Origin: an uncultured cyanobacterium
Lineage (GTDB): Bacteria > Cyanobacteriota > Cyanobacteriia > CACIAM-69d
NCBI GenBank assembly: GCA_937883785.1
Contig: CALGDE010000039.1
Location: forward strand, 1 to 64,000
Direction: 5' to 3'
DNA: 64,000 nt
Shown piece after piece: positions 34,185-43,196 of the stretch. Positions within the stretch are counted from its first letter, which is position 1; every line of letters begins with the position of its first letter. The position numbers were made by a program, and so were the translations under genes. The notes under the pieces were generated by a model. It searched no databases and was not told the DNA's origin. It saw only the letters and a program-made list of their open reading frames with translations.

Positions 34185-36899
34185 CTATTGCCAGTTGCCA
34201 ATAAGCACAAAAGCAGACCAGTAATAAGGGTGGCTGTATTGTTCGCTATTCAGAAGTTTTATCTGGGCTTGGCGCAGGGCTTCTGCTTTTCCAGATCCGG
34301 GGCGATCGCTGCCCACCGCGAGTTTTTTATAAAACTCTGTCATCAGGGCGGCGGTGGATTCGTCGTTGACGGACCACAAACTGGCTACGGTGCTGCGGGC
34401 TCCGGAGCGTAACGCAAAGCCCGCTAATCCCAACGTGGCCCGGTCGTCCCCCTTAGCAGTTTGACAGGCACTCATCACCAGCAGGTCAATGGGGGATAGC
34501 ACTCCCACCTGACGCTTACGAAATAGCTTATCGAAATCCTGAATATACAGGCGATCGCTCCAGGCCAATAAATAGGTTTCCTCGGGGGATGAGCTAAATT
34601 GCCCGTGGGTTGCCAGGTGAACAATGGGGAAGGATTTATTGTCTAGCTGGTTGAGAAACTCCCCGGAAGTGAAAGATTGATCCATCAAAATACGAGAGTC
34701 AAAATCCTGGGCAATGTTATCCACTTCCTGGGTTACTCCCGGCAAAGCATTAAATCCCTGGCGAGCTTCGCTTAACCCCGCAATGAAAATTTTGGACTTG
34801 GCGCGGCGGCGGGCGGGGGGCAATAGCTGTAGACCAGGGCTAATGGCAAATTGGTAGCGCTCCACCAGGTAGCGATCGCCGTCATAGATGGCACCAACGG
34901 GTACTTTCCGCAGAGGACCGTCGGGCACCATTACCAAGGTTTCAATGCCGGCGGCGTCTAGGTCCGACTGAATGGGGGTAATCAACCAGTCGTAAATGGT
35001 TTTGCCCAGGTTCTGCTGCCGCTCTACCAAATAGGCCGGATTGAGGGACGAATAAAATTCCTCCAGGACCGCGTTGATTTGGTCCAGGTTGGCGTTCACT
35101 CGGAAGTGGCGCAGGGGGCGATCGCCAATGGCCACAATCATATCCAGGCTGTCATCCACAAAAATGGGGTACAGCACCGCCGCTTTCGGGTCAAGGGATT
35201 CAATGGATTCAGGGCGGGCCGTTAAGCACGAGTCCCCAAAGAAATTATCCAGCTCTGCCACCTGTAAAGCTTCGATAACATTGCGCGCCTGGGCAATTTC
35301 CTCAGTGGTGGCTCCCGGCTGCAGCAGCAGGCTAATTAGCTGGCGATAGGCGGGTTCCACGCTTTCTCGAAAGTCAAACTGCACGTCGGTGCCGATGGCC
35401 ACCAAATCCTGGCGCAAGTATTGAAAAGACTGAATCGCCTGACCGTAGGCGCCGATGGCACCGTCTTGATCCCCTTGGGCACCTCGCACAGTACCAATTT
35501 GCAGGGCGGCACGGGCAGCAATATCGTCGGCGCCCAAGGACTGGGCGATCGCCAAGGATCGTTCCGCCAGCTTTTGGGATCCGGTCAATTTATTGTGGTC
35601 CTGGTACAGCCGGCTCAGGTGATAGAGCCCAAAGGCTTCAGCACGGGGGCTACCGAGAGTTTGGGCTAGCTGCACTGTTTCTCCCAAAAATAGGGATAGA
35701 TCCTTCGCCTCGTCCCGCTGAGTTTGCTTTGTTTGCGTCCTGGACAAGCGCAGCCAGCTATCGGCCAAATTGATGCGCCCGTAAAGGCTGTCGTGGGTCA
35801 GGGGCAGCGCTTCCAGCTCCGCCGCCAGGGGATCAATTTTTTTCGCCGCCGTGGGAGATTCCACCTCAATCAGCGTTTGTAGCTCATTGAGTTGACCGCG
35901 CAGGGCGATCGCCGGGGTGGCGGCAATATCAATGGCTTCGCCGTAGTATTCCAAAGCAAAATCGTTCGCCCGTTCCCGCCGCGCCAAATGTCCCAAATCA
36001 ATCCAGGCGGCGGCAGTATCGTCCGGGGAATTAATGATTTCAGCCACATCACGACTCTTTTGAAGAGCGAAATAAGCCTGGGCTGGATCCCCCACAATTT
36101 GAAACGCCTCTCCTAATCCCCGCAGGGCGATCGCCTTGATTTGGCTGGCAGGCTGATCCTTCAAGGACAAAATGGCATCTTCCAACAGTTCCTGCCCTTT
36201 ATGATGATGCCCCAACGCCTGAAGGGCCCGCGCCCGAGCCACCACACTACCAATGGCTCCGGTGGTATCGGCGATAGTTTGATAGGCTCCTTCCGCCAGC
36301 TGCCAAGTGTCCGCCGCCTGCTCCAACTGCCCCATGCCGTACAGCAAATGCCCGCGATGATTGAGAGCCTGGGCTTTAAGCCCCATCAAAGGCTTAAAAG
36401 GCTTAGTTTCATTGCCAGCGGTCATCGCCGAATCCAGTCGAGTCAGCACCATTTGGTTCAGCTCTTCAGCGTCGGTCAATCGCCCCAAATTTTGCCAGGT
36501 CAACGTTAGGTAATTCGCCGCCTGAATTTCCCCAATGAAATTATCGGCAGTGCTATAACGCTGTTGAGCCGCCTCCCACAGTTGAGCCGCCTGGGCTAGG
36601 TAACCCAGCTCGTAGCGCTCCTGTCCCTGGCGTAGCAATAGGTCGGGAGAACTGTTGGCCGCGATCGCCACGGACGGCAGGTTGTCAGCGGGAGTATCTG
36701 CTGCTTGGCTTAGTTCCCCAGCGCCCAGAACGATAGCGGCGATCGCCCCCACCGCCACCAACACGCCATAGATCGAAGCTTTGACTGTTTTCCGCTTGTT
36801 TTTGAACAACCGTTTCCAGCGATTCAAACGACTTAGAAATCGCTTTAAGGTAGATCGCTTTAAGGAGGCAATAAGACGGTAGAAGGCGCGGGAAGTCAT
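34185..36899 (-). CDS. TPR-CHAT domain protein with intact His/Cys dyad
   Basis: 904 residues: a basic cytoplasmic N-terminus, one membrane helix (about 42-64), a long tetratricopeptide array (about 85-520) and a C-terminal CHAT protease domain of the caspase-like superfamily (about 600-904). The catalytic dyad is intact: His765 in LATHGQF and Cys812 in MSACQTAKG. CHAT proteases cleave partner proteins; bacterial relatives act in immunity and cell death (family knowledge). The target here is unknown. Its neighbours, a haemagglutinin-like exoprotein (123 bp upstream) and a DUF928 protein, form a recurrent cyanobacterial neighbourhood, so the exoprotein is a candidate partner (inference). Confidence 0.93.
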   Translation of the reverse strand: MTSRAFYRLIASLKRSTLKRFLSRLNRWKRLFKNKRKTVKASIYGVLVAVGAIAAIVLGAGELSQAADTPADNLPSVAIAANSSPDLLLRQGQERYELGYLAQAAQLWEAAQQRYSTADNFIGEIQAANYLTLTWQNLGRLTDAEELNQMVLTRLDSAMTAGNETKPFKPLMGLKAQALNHRGHLLYGMGQLEQAADTWQLAEGAYQTIADTTGAIGSVVARARALQALGHHHKGQELLEDAILSLKDQPASQIKAIALRGLGEAFQIVGDPAQAYFALQKSRDVAEIINSPDDTAAAWIDLGHLARRERANDFALEYYGEAIDIAATPAIALRGQLNELQTLIEVESPTAAKKIDPLAAELEALPLTHDSLYGRINLADSWLRLSRTQTKQTQRDEAKDLSLFLGETVQLAQTLGSPRAEAFGLYHLSRLYQDHNKLTGSQKLAERSLAIAQSLGADDIAARAALQIGTVRGAQGDQDGAIGAYGQAIQSFQYLRQDLVAIGTDVQFDFRESVEPAYRQLISLLLQPGATTEEIAQARNVIEALQVAELDNFFGDSCLTARPESIESLDPKAAVLYPIFVDDSLDMIVAIGDRPLRHFRVNANLDQINAVLEEFYSSLNPAYLVERQQNLGKTIYDWLITPIQSDLDAAGIETLVMVPDGPLRKVPVGAIYDGDRYLVERYQFAISPGLQLLPPARRRAKSKIFIAGLSEARQGFNALPGVTQEVDNIAQDFDSRILMDQSFTSGEFLNQLDNKSFPIVHLATHGQFSSSPEETYLLAWSDRLYIQDFDKLFRKRQVGVLSPIDLLVMSACQTAKGDDRATLGLAGFALRSGARSTVASLWSVNDESTAALMTEFYKKLAVGSDRPGSGKAEALRQAQIKLLNSEQYSHPYYWSAFVLIGNWQ

Positions 36900-37022
36900 G
36901 GAGCAAAGGAAGAAGGTGAGGAACGGGGTGGCTAGGGGGGATTATTTCGCGGTTTTCTTGACGACTACGTTTAGCCGCTAACTTTGCAGCTAGATCTTTT
37001 TGTAGCTAATTGCAGCTAAATC

Positions 37023-40010
37023 CTAAAGCGAGGGCGTGGCGCTAAGTTGCTGACAGTTGGGCGTGGCCAGGGCAACCTCCTGAGCATTGTCCAGAAACAC
37101 ATCGCCATTATGGTTGCGATGCCATCCCGAGGCTTCCACTAGCCTGGCTTCTTTTTCCGTCGCCCTGGGTGAGTTGCTGAATACGGGGGCATTAGCGGGT
37201 CCATGGCTAAGAACACTCTCGTTAGCGCCACCTCGTTGACGAGGGGCCACCCGCGCTGTGGCTAGGGTACCCGTATGGTCCCGCCAATCTACCCAACCGG
37301 AGCGATCGCGCAACGCCACCGTAGGATCCGTCGGCAGCCCGCCTCGCCCCACGGCGACAAATTCACTGCCCAAAGCGGCACAGTGGTTAGTAATTTGCTG
37401 GGTGGGGTCCACCACGGTCATGGGTAGTTCCACTAGTCCTGCATCCGTATCTAGTTCAGGGGGCGTGATGCTCACCTGTCCCTGGAAGTCTGCCCCCAGT
37501 TCCGACGTGGCGGTGATATCGCTGGTGGGGGTGAGGCGATCGCGGAAAGTCAACCCAAACAATCCCTGGGTCACGATGGATACTTGACCACCGGCTCCAT
37601 TGACGGCATTAGCGGTGACATCGCTGTTCCCAAAGGCAGCCACCAGGTCAGCGTCCAGGAAAATATTGCCCCCGGTGGAGGTGCCGCTGGCGTTGGTGGT
37701 GATTTGGCTGCCGTCCCGTAGTTCCAGCAAGTTGGTTTGGATATTGACGTTGCCGCCGCTGCCGGTGGAGGGATCCGCCGTAATGCGCGAACCGTTTTCC
37801 AGCACTACCCGGTTCGCTCGCACCACCAAATCCCCCGCCTGGGACTGACCCAAGGAGTTATCTAGCGCCTCATTACTGACCGCTAATTCGCTACCGTCGC
37901 TGAGGCGCAGGGTGTCCACATTGATGGTCACATCTCCCGCGTTGCCCAGCCCCTCCCGCAGGGTACTTAAATCGCTAATGCCGACGATAAAGGCGGACCC
38001 TTCCAACACGCTGTTCACGCTGGCGTCGGAGCGAATGCCGCTGGGGAACGGCACGCCGCCCCGCTGGGTGCCGGGCGATCGCCCCACCAGCTCTAGGGAA
38101 TCGGCGTTAATGGTCACTTCCCCCGCATTGCCCGAATTAAGGGTGGACGAAAAAATTACGCCGCCGTCCGCCAGCACCACTCGCCCTGCATTAACCTCCA
38201 CATTGCCCGCCGGACCGGAACCTTGGGTGCGGGTATTCAAATTGGTTAGCTCGGTGCGGCTGCCTCGCAACTCCAGCAGCTCCGGCGCTTCCACCACCAC
38301 CGCGCCGCCCGCGCCCTCTCCAAACACCACCGCCACCGCCAGCCCCCCATCCAACAGGCGCACCACCGGAGCCCGCATTAGCACCAAGCCGCCGGTGCCG
38401 GTGGAATCAGGGTAGGAATTACTGGACAGTCCGCTGGCAAAGGAACCATCGGAGGTGGCACCGATAAATTCAATAGATTCCGTCGCCAAAATACGCAAAT
38501 CGCCGCCGTCGCCTCCCGCAAAGGTGGACGCAAAAAGACCGCCGCCGTTGATGCCGATAATGCGCCGGGCCCGCGCCGTAATATCCCCCGCCCGCCCGGA
38601 GCCAAAGGTGTCCGCAAACACCTCCGCTCCGTCCAACAGCAGGGTGTCAGCAATATTTAAATCCACCAGCCCCCCATTGCCGCCGCCAGAAGGCGCCACG
38701 GAGAGAAAGGCGCTAGTGGCCATGGTGAGATTGTTGGCGGTGACGGAAATATCGCCGGAGTCGCCGGTGTTAAAGCCCATGGCAAAAAAGCCGCTGCCCA
38801 ACAAGGACGGGTTTTGCACCGACATGGCAAATAGCTCGGTGAGGGCGTCTTGAAGGGGACGGGCTCCGGTGATGAAAATCTCGTTGCCGGTGATATTAAT
38901 ACTGCCGGCGTTGCCGCTGCTAAAGCTAACGCTGGACACAAAGGAACCGTCCACCAAGTTGATATTGGCTACGTCCACGTCTACGCCACGCCCATTTTGA
39001 GATCCCAGGGTGTCCGCCAGGATGATGGAGCGATCGCCCATAAAATACGAATCGCCAAAAATCTGCACCGCCCCGCCGCCGGGACCACTTACATCAATTA
39101 CGGTCCCCCGCTCCAACCGAATGGCACCTTCCCCCGTTGCACCGGTCACCGTGCCCACGCGCCAGCCCAGATCCGTGGGCACCAGGGAAACGTTGGCGTC
39201 TGCCCCCACCGCCGCCAAAACGCTTTGGCCGCCGGGGGTGGTTAGGTAAGCTCCGTCTAACTCGAGCGATCGCCCCACCAGCGCCAGGGTATGTCCTGGA
39301 TTAACGGACAATCCCCCTTCCGGCGTCGGCACGATATTTCGACTCACCGCCGCCCCCGCCGCCATTTCCGGCACCGGCAATGGGTCACTGCCCACCGCGC
39401 GAATGCCCCCGGATCGGCTCCCCCACTGCAGTCCCATGGGCACCGTCGCCGTTAACAACGGCGCGGACGCTTCACCGCCCATGCCCCAAATGGTGCCATC
39501 GGCAAAGGTAATTCGCTCCGCCGTGGTGGCAAAGAAAGAACCGCCAATATCTAGGCGAGCATTGGGACCAAAGAGCACCCCATTGGGATTGAGCAAAAAT
39601 AAGTCGGCGCTGCCCCCCGCCCGCAGGGTGCCGTCAATGTTGGAGGGTAAATCACCCGTTACGCGGGAAAAAATTCGGTCTACGCCGCCGTGTTGAAACA
39701 CCGCCGTTTGTCCCGTAGGCACCGAAAATTGTTCAAAGCTGTGGAATAAATTGCCGCCATTTTCCACACCGCCGGTAATATCCACCAAGTCCCCCTGGGA
39801 CTGCACCACGCTGGGGGTTGGCAGGGTACGATCCGGCACAATTTGCCCTTGGGCTGGCAGCCAAAACCCAGCGCCTGCTCCGAAGAGAACGGCTCCACAA
39901 CCAATTTGCCCAAGTCGTCCTAGGCTGGAGAATTTAAATAGGCTGGAAAATTTGAAATCGAGAAATGCTGATGCGATCACCCGAGGAGGCTGAAAGGGGA
40001 GTGCGCACAT
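37023..40010 (-). CDS. Filamentous haemagglutinin-type exoprotein (TPS domain)
   Basis: 995 residues. After a long signal region (about 55 residues, cleavage near AQG-Q) comes a two-partner-secretion domain at about 57-200. It has the usual marks: IVPDRTLPT, NLFHSFEQFSVPTG and the NPNG motif at 141-144. The rest is a beta-helix of degenerate repeats (GSAG.I.I, GNAGEVTINADSLEL, GSGGNVNI). It ends in a short acidic and Cys-containing tail (NCQQLSATPSL). Such proteins are exported through a TpsB (FhaC/ShlB) outer-membrane pore; no TpsB gene is present in this window. Likely a surface adhesin or matrix protein. Confidence 0.92.
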   Translation of the reverse strand: MCALPFQPPRVIASAFLDFKFSSLFKFSSLGRLGQIGCGAVLFGAGAGFWLPAQGQIVPDRTLPTPSVVQSQGDLVDITGGVENGGNLFHSFEQFSVPTGQTAVFQHGGVDRIFSRVTGDLPSNIDGTLRAGGSADLFLLNPNGVLFGPNARLDIGGSFFATTAERITFADGTIWGMGGEASAPLLTATVPMGLQWGSRSGGIRAVGSDPLPVPEMAAGAAVSRNIVPTPEGGLSVNPGHTLALVGRSLELDGAYLTTPGGQSVLAAVGADANVSLVPTDLGWRVGTVTGATGEGAIRLERGTVIDVSGPGGGAVQIFGDSYFMGDRSIILADTLGSQNGRGVDVDVANINLVDGSFVSSVSFSSGNAGSINITGNEIFITGARPLQDALTELFAMSVQNPSLLGSGFFAMGFNTGDSGDISVTANNLTMATSAFLSVAPSGGGNGGLVDLNIADTLLLDGAEVFADTFGSGRAGDITARARRIIGINGGGLFASTFAGGDGGDLRILATESIEFIGATSDGSFASGLSSNSYPDSTGTGGLVLMRAPVVRLLDGGLAVAVVFGEGAGGAVVVEAPELLELRGSRTELTNLNTRTQGSGPAGNVEVNAGRVVLADGGVIFSSTLNSGNAGEVTINADSLELVGRSPGTQRGGVPFPSGIRSDASVNSVLEGSAFIVGISDLSTLREGLGNAGDVTINVDTLRLSDGSELAVSNEALDNSLGQSQAGDLVVRANRVVLENGSRITADPSTGSGGNVNIQTNLLELRDGSQITTNASGTSTGGNIFLDADLVAAFGNSDVTANAVNGAGGQVSIVTQGLFGLTFRDRLTPTSDITATSELGADFQGQVSITPPELDTDAGLVELPMTVVDPTQQITNHCAALGSEFVAVGRGGLPTDPTVALRDRSGWVDWRDHTGTLATARVAPRQRGGANESVLSHGPANAPVFSNSPRATEKEARLVEASGWHRNHNGDVFLDNAQEVALATPNCQQLSATPSL

Positions 40011-40317
40011 GGAGGTTACCAGGGGAGTGACAGGCTCGCTGTTTCTTAAAATTAGCTCAACACAAGTTAATCAACCTAATTCGTCGACCTAACAAGTTAA
40101 ACAGCGATAATGGGTCCCTGATGTGCTTTTACTGACCTTTCATCAAAAATCAGGACAGCAATTCATTCTATAACGTTTTAAATAACACATAAATCTACGT
40201 ACAAACAAGCGTGCCATCCACAGCGATGTCCAGTGTATTAAGGCACCTGCTGAGCCATAAAACTGGGGGTCAAATGGCACCGTCACTGGGAGAAAACCGT
40301 TGGAGAGGTCATTAAAA
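40011..40317. other. Divergent promoter region, exoprotein and tyrA
   Basis: 307 bp between the divergent exoprotein and tyrA genes. It should hold both promoters. I see no repeat, RNA or strong palindrome. Confidence 0.4.
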
Positions 40318-41166
40318 ATGCAGGTGGGGATTGTGGGATTGGGGTCCATTGGCGGATCCCTGGGCTATGACCTGCGGGAACGTCAGTGCCGAGTGATTGG
40401 GGTCAGCCGCAAACAAGCCACCTGCAATCGCGCCGTGGAGTTGGGAATTGCGGATAAGGCAAGCTGCAATTTTGACGGGCTAAAATCCGCAGAGCTAGTT
40501 ATCCTTTGCACGCCCATCGGCAAGTTGGAGGCGATCGCCCGGCAGGTGATTCCCCATTTAAACCCTGACGCGGTGCTAACGGATGTGGGGTCGGTAAAAG
40601 GTCCCATCGTGGACGCCATTGAGCCCCTGTGGAAAAATTTTGTGGGCGGACATCCCATGGCGGGTACTCACCAGTCGGGTGTGGAAGCGGCCCAGCAATC
40701 GCTTTTTGTGGATCGCCCTTACGTGATTACGCCGACCGCAAAAACCCAGCCAGGGGCGATCGCCAAACTCGACCAGCTCATTACCCTGATCCAGGCAAGG
40801 CGCTACGAGTGCGGACCGGCCATTCACGATCAGGCGGTGGCGCGCATTTCCCACGGGCCGGTGATAATCAGCGCTGCGCTGGTGTCCACGGCGATCGCCC
40901 AGCACAATCCAGAGGAGGCCGCGGTGGTCAAGCTAGCCAAGCAGCTTGCCAGCTCTGGCTTTCGCGACACCAGTCGGGTGGGGGGCGGCAATCCGGAGCT
41001 AGGGCTGATGATGGCCCAATACAACAAGGATGCGATGGTGCAGTGTTTGCAGCAGTATCGCCGGGAACTGGACGGGGCGATCGCCGCCATTGAGTCGGAC
41101 AATTGGGACGCGCTGAACCAGTGGCTCATTAAAACCCAAACTGCCCGCCCCGATTTTGTGGATTGA
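40318..41166 (+). CDS. tyrA: Arogenate/prephenate dehydrogenase
   Basis: 282 residues from ATG 40318. The start is supported by GGAGAGG at 40302-40308, nine bases upstream, and because the Rossmann motif VGIVGLGSIGGSLG then begins at residue 3. A TTG at 40300 would add six residues. Catalyses the oxidative decarboxylation giving tyrosine (arogenate with NADP+ in cyanobacteria, by family knowledge). Motifs HPMAGTHQSG and GFRDTSRVGGGNPEL are present. It is 186 bp upstream of ccmP, with a 13-bp tandem repeat (GACCTAGGGAATG type) at 41165-41190 across the stop codon. Confidence 0.94.
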   Translation: MQVGIVGLGSIGGSLGYDLRERQCRVIGVSRKQATCNRAVELGIADKASCNFDGLKSAELVILCTPIGKLEAIARQVIPHLNPDAVLTDVGSVKGPIVDAIEPLWKNFVGGHPMAGTHQSGVEAAQQSLFVDRPYVITPTAKTQPGAIAKLDQLITLIQARRYECGPAIHDQAVARISHGPVIISAALVSTAIAQHNPEEAAVVKLAKQLASSGFRDTSRVGGGNPELGLMMAQYNKDAMVQCLQQYRRELDGAIAAIESDNWDALNQWLIKTQTARPDFVD

Positions 41167-41352
41167 CCTAGGGAATGGACCTAGGGATAGTTTTTTTGCG
41201 CACGTTGCCCCTTGTGTAACGGCGGGGACCTTGGGACAATTGGCGACGGCTGTGGCGATCGCTACAATTGATTGCTCTAACTATTGTTCTGAGTTTCGAA
41301 CAGGGATATAAGTCAAAACCTATGGGGATAACGCACCGGGGGACGCAAACGG

Positions 41353-41991
41353 GTGGCAATTGAACTGCGGAGTTACGTTTTTTTAGATCGATTGCAGCCC
41401 CAGCACGCGGCCTATATCGGTACCGTGGCGATCGGTTTCTTGCCGCTGCCGGGGGATAGCTCCCTGTGGATTGAGGTATCGCCAGGAATCCAAATTAACC
41501 GCATCACTGATGTGGCGCTGAAATCAACGGCGGTGCGCCCTGGCGTACAGTTTGTGGAGCGCTTGTACGGCTTGCTGGAAATTCACTCCACTCGCCAGGG
41601 GGAAACTTTGACGGCGGGTCAGGCAATTTTAGAGGCCCTGGGAGTTCGAGAGGGGGATCGCCTGCGTCCCCGGGTTATTTCCAGCCAAATTATTCGCAAT
41701 ATCGACGCCCACCAAGCTCAGTTGATTAACCGCAACAGCCGAGGCAATATGCTGCTGGCGGGGCAAACGTTGTATGTATTCGAGGTGGAGCCGGCAGCCT
41801 ATGCGGCTCTGGCAGCCAACGAAGCGGAAAAAGCGGCGCTTATTAATATTCTCCATATCACCGCTGTCGGCAGCTTTGGGCGGATGTATCTGGGGGGCGA
41901 AGAGCGGGATATTTTGGCCGCTGCCCGCGCGGTAATTGACGTAATAGAGCACGTTAGCGGTCGCGAACGCATAGACTTGCGCAAGGAGTAG
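41353..41991 (+). CDS. ccmP: Beta-carboxysome tandem-BMC shell protein
   Basis: 212 residues, the length of CcmP. It has two BMC domains in tandem (about 5-105 and 108-205), forming trimers that stack into a gated pore in the beta-carboxysome shell. The gating pair occurs at exactly the expected position, Glu69-Arg70 in QFVERLYG. The second half carries the matching TLYVFEVEP...[15 protein letters not shown]. Start is GTG at 41353, with only a weak GGGGGAC upstream. It lies apart from any other ccm gene, as is usual for ccmP. A pentapeptide-repeat gene follows after 115 bp in the same direction. Confidence 0.9.
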   Translation: MAIELRSYVFLDRLQPQHAAYIGTVAIGFLPLPGDSSLWIEVSPGIQINRITDVALKSTAVRPGVQFVERLYGLLEIHSTRQGETLTAGQAILEALGVREGDRLRPRVISSQIIRNIDAHQAQLINRNSRGNMLLAGQTLYVFEVEPAAYAALAANEAEKAALINILHITAVGSFGRMYLGGEERDILAAARAVIDVIEHVSGRERIDLRKE

Positions 41992-42106
41992 GGTCGGAAA
42001 GTCTGGGCAAAAAACTAAACAGAGAAATCTGGGCAGAAAAAACCGGACAACCAAAAAATTCAGACTCACAGAAATTTAAGTAAGAACGAGGAGAGATAGT
42101 ACAGCG

Positions 42107-42928
42107 GTGGCAGATGCGGTTCACATCATGCACTTGCAGCGGGGAGCAAACCTGTGGCAACGGTGGCGGCGGGAGAATCCTGAGCTATCGCCCGATTTGG
42201 CTGGCTTGGATTTATCCGGGATAAGGCTGGGCGATCGCCCCATGAACCACTGCCAACTGCACCGGGGCAACCTGCGCCAACTGCACGCTCCCACCAGCGA
42301 CTGGACCGGCACCCATGCCCTGGACAGCACCTGGGATGGGGCAAATTTGGAGCTGGCGACCCTGTATCAAATGGCAGCAGTGGGCAGCGAGTGGCGTGGA
42401 GCAAATTTACGCGGTGTCGATGCGCGGGAAGTGAACTGGTCAGCGGCGGATTTTCGCAACGCTACGTTAAGTCAGGCGAATTTATCACGGGCAATTTTAA
42501 ATCGCGCGAGCTTTTCCGGCGCGATCGCCCATGGAATTTTATTGATAGGTGCGATCGCCGACCGAGCAAACTTTTCCGACGGCAGCTTTTTAAAGGCGGC
42601 CGCCCAGGGACTGCAATGTCGCAACGGTCGCGGCCATCGCCTGCGGTTGGGGAGCGCGGACTGTAGCGAGTCTGATTGGAGCAGATCCGAGCTAGTGGAT
42701 CTACACGCCCCCTGGAGTCGCTGGGGTAACGCCAACTTGTCCCACGCCAATTTAAAGAACGCTAACTTTCGCGGCGCAAAGTTATGGCGGGTGAATTTCA
42801 CTGGCGCAAATTTAACGGGCGCTTGCCTACGGGGCGCAGACCTGCGGGGCGCCAATTTAGAGGGGGCAATTTTAAGCCCGGGGGCTTTGGATACGGCGAT
42901 TCCCCCTCAAGACTTTTTGAAGTGTTAA
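42107..42928 (+). CDS. Pentapeptide-repeat protein (273 aa)
   Basis: 273 residues with at least 25 A(N/D)L.. -type pentapeptides, forming a right-handed quadrilateral beta-helix. The clearest runs are ANLRGVDAREVNW, ATLSQANLSRAIL and, at the C-terminus, ANLTGACLRGADLRGANLEGA. GTG start at 42107 has AGGAGAG about 12 bases upstream (42090-42096). No signal peptide or membrane helix is visible, so it is cytoplasmic. Function unknown; such proteins are numerous in cyanobacteria. It follows ccmP, but a functional link is not shown. Confidence 0.88.
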   Translation: MADAVHIMHLQRGANLWQRWRRENPELSPDLAGLDLSGIRLGDRPMNHCQLHRGNLRQLHAPTSDWTGTHALDSTWDGANLELATLYQMAAVGSEWRGANLRGVDAREVNWSAADFRNATLSQANLSRAILNRASFSGAIAHGILLIGAIADRANFSDGSFLKAAAQGLQCRNGRGHRLRLGSADCSESDWSRSELVDLHAPWSRWGNANLSHANLKNANFRGAKLWRVNFTGANLTGACLRGADLRGANLEGAILSPGALDTAIPPQDFLKC

Positions 42929-43033
42929 TTTCTATTTAACTTATATATTGAAATTTTTAATCAGCGAGTGATTGCGAATCCTCCAGATTTTCGGCACAGT
43001 CAAGTTTGTCATATAAGACAATTCAGCAAAATG

Positions 43034-43064
43034 TCCCTCGCCTAGCCGGTGCGGGATTTTTTTT
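43034..43064 (+). terminator. Likely intrinsic terminator after pentapeptide gene
   Basis: CCCTCGC and GCGGG can pair with one bulge around CCTAGCCGGT, followed directly by eight T residues (43057-43064). It sits 106 bp after the stop codon of the pentapeptide gene and before the TRAP gene. Confidence 0.55.
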
Positions 43065-43196
43065 GCGATTTTTGTGGATTTTGAGTTAGGCGATCGCCCC
43101 CGCAGCCTTAAGCCGTATCCTAAACACGCAGGGACCCACGTAAAAATCCCTTAAGACAACCATCAAACCCCCTACGTCACGCCTCATTCAGCTCCT

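Noticed and set aside
40011-42106. Operon tyrA-ccmP-pentapeptide gene
   Set aside because: Gaps of 186 and 115 bp and unrelated roles; co-direction alone is not enough to claim an operon.
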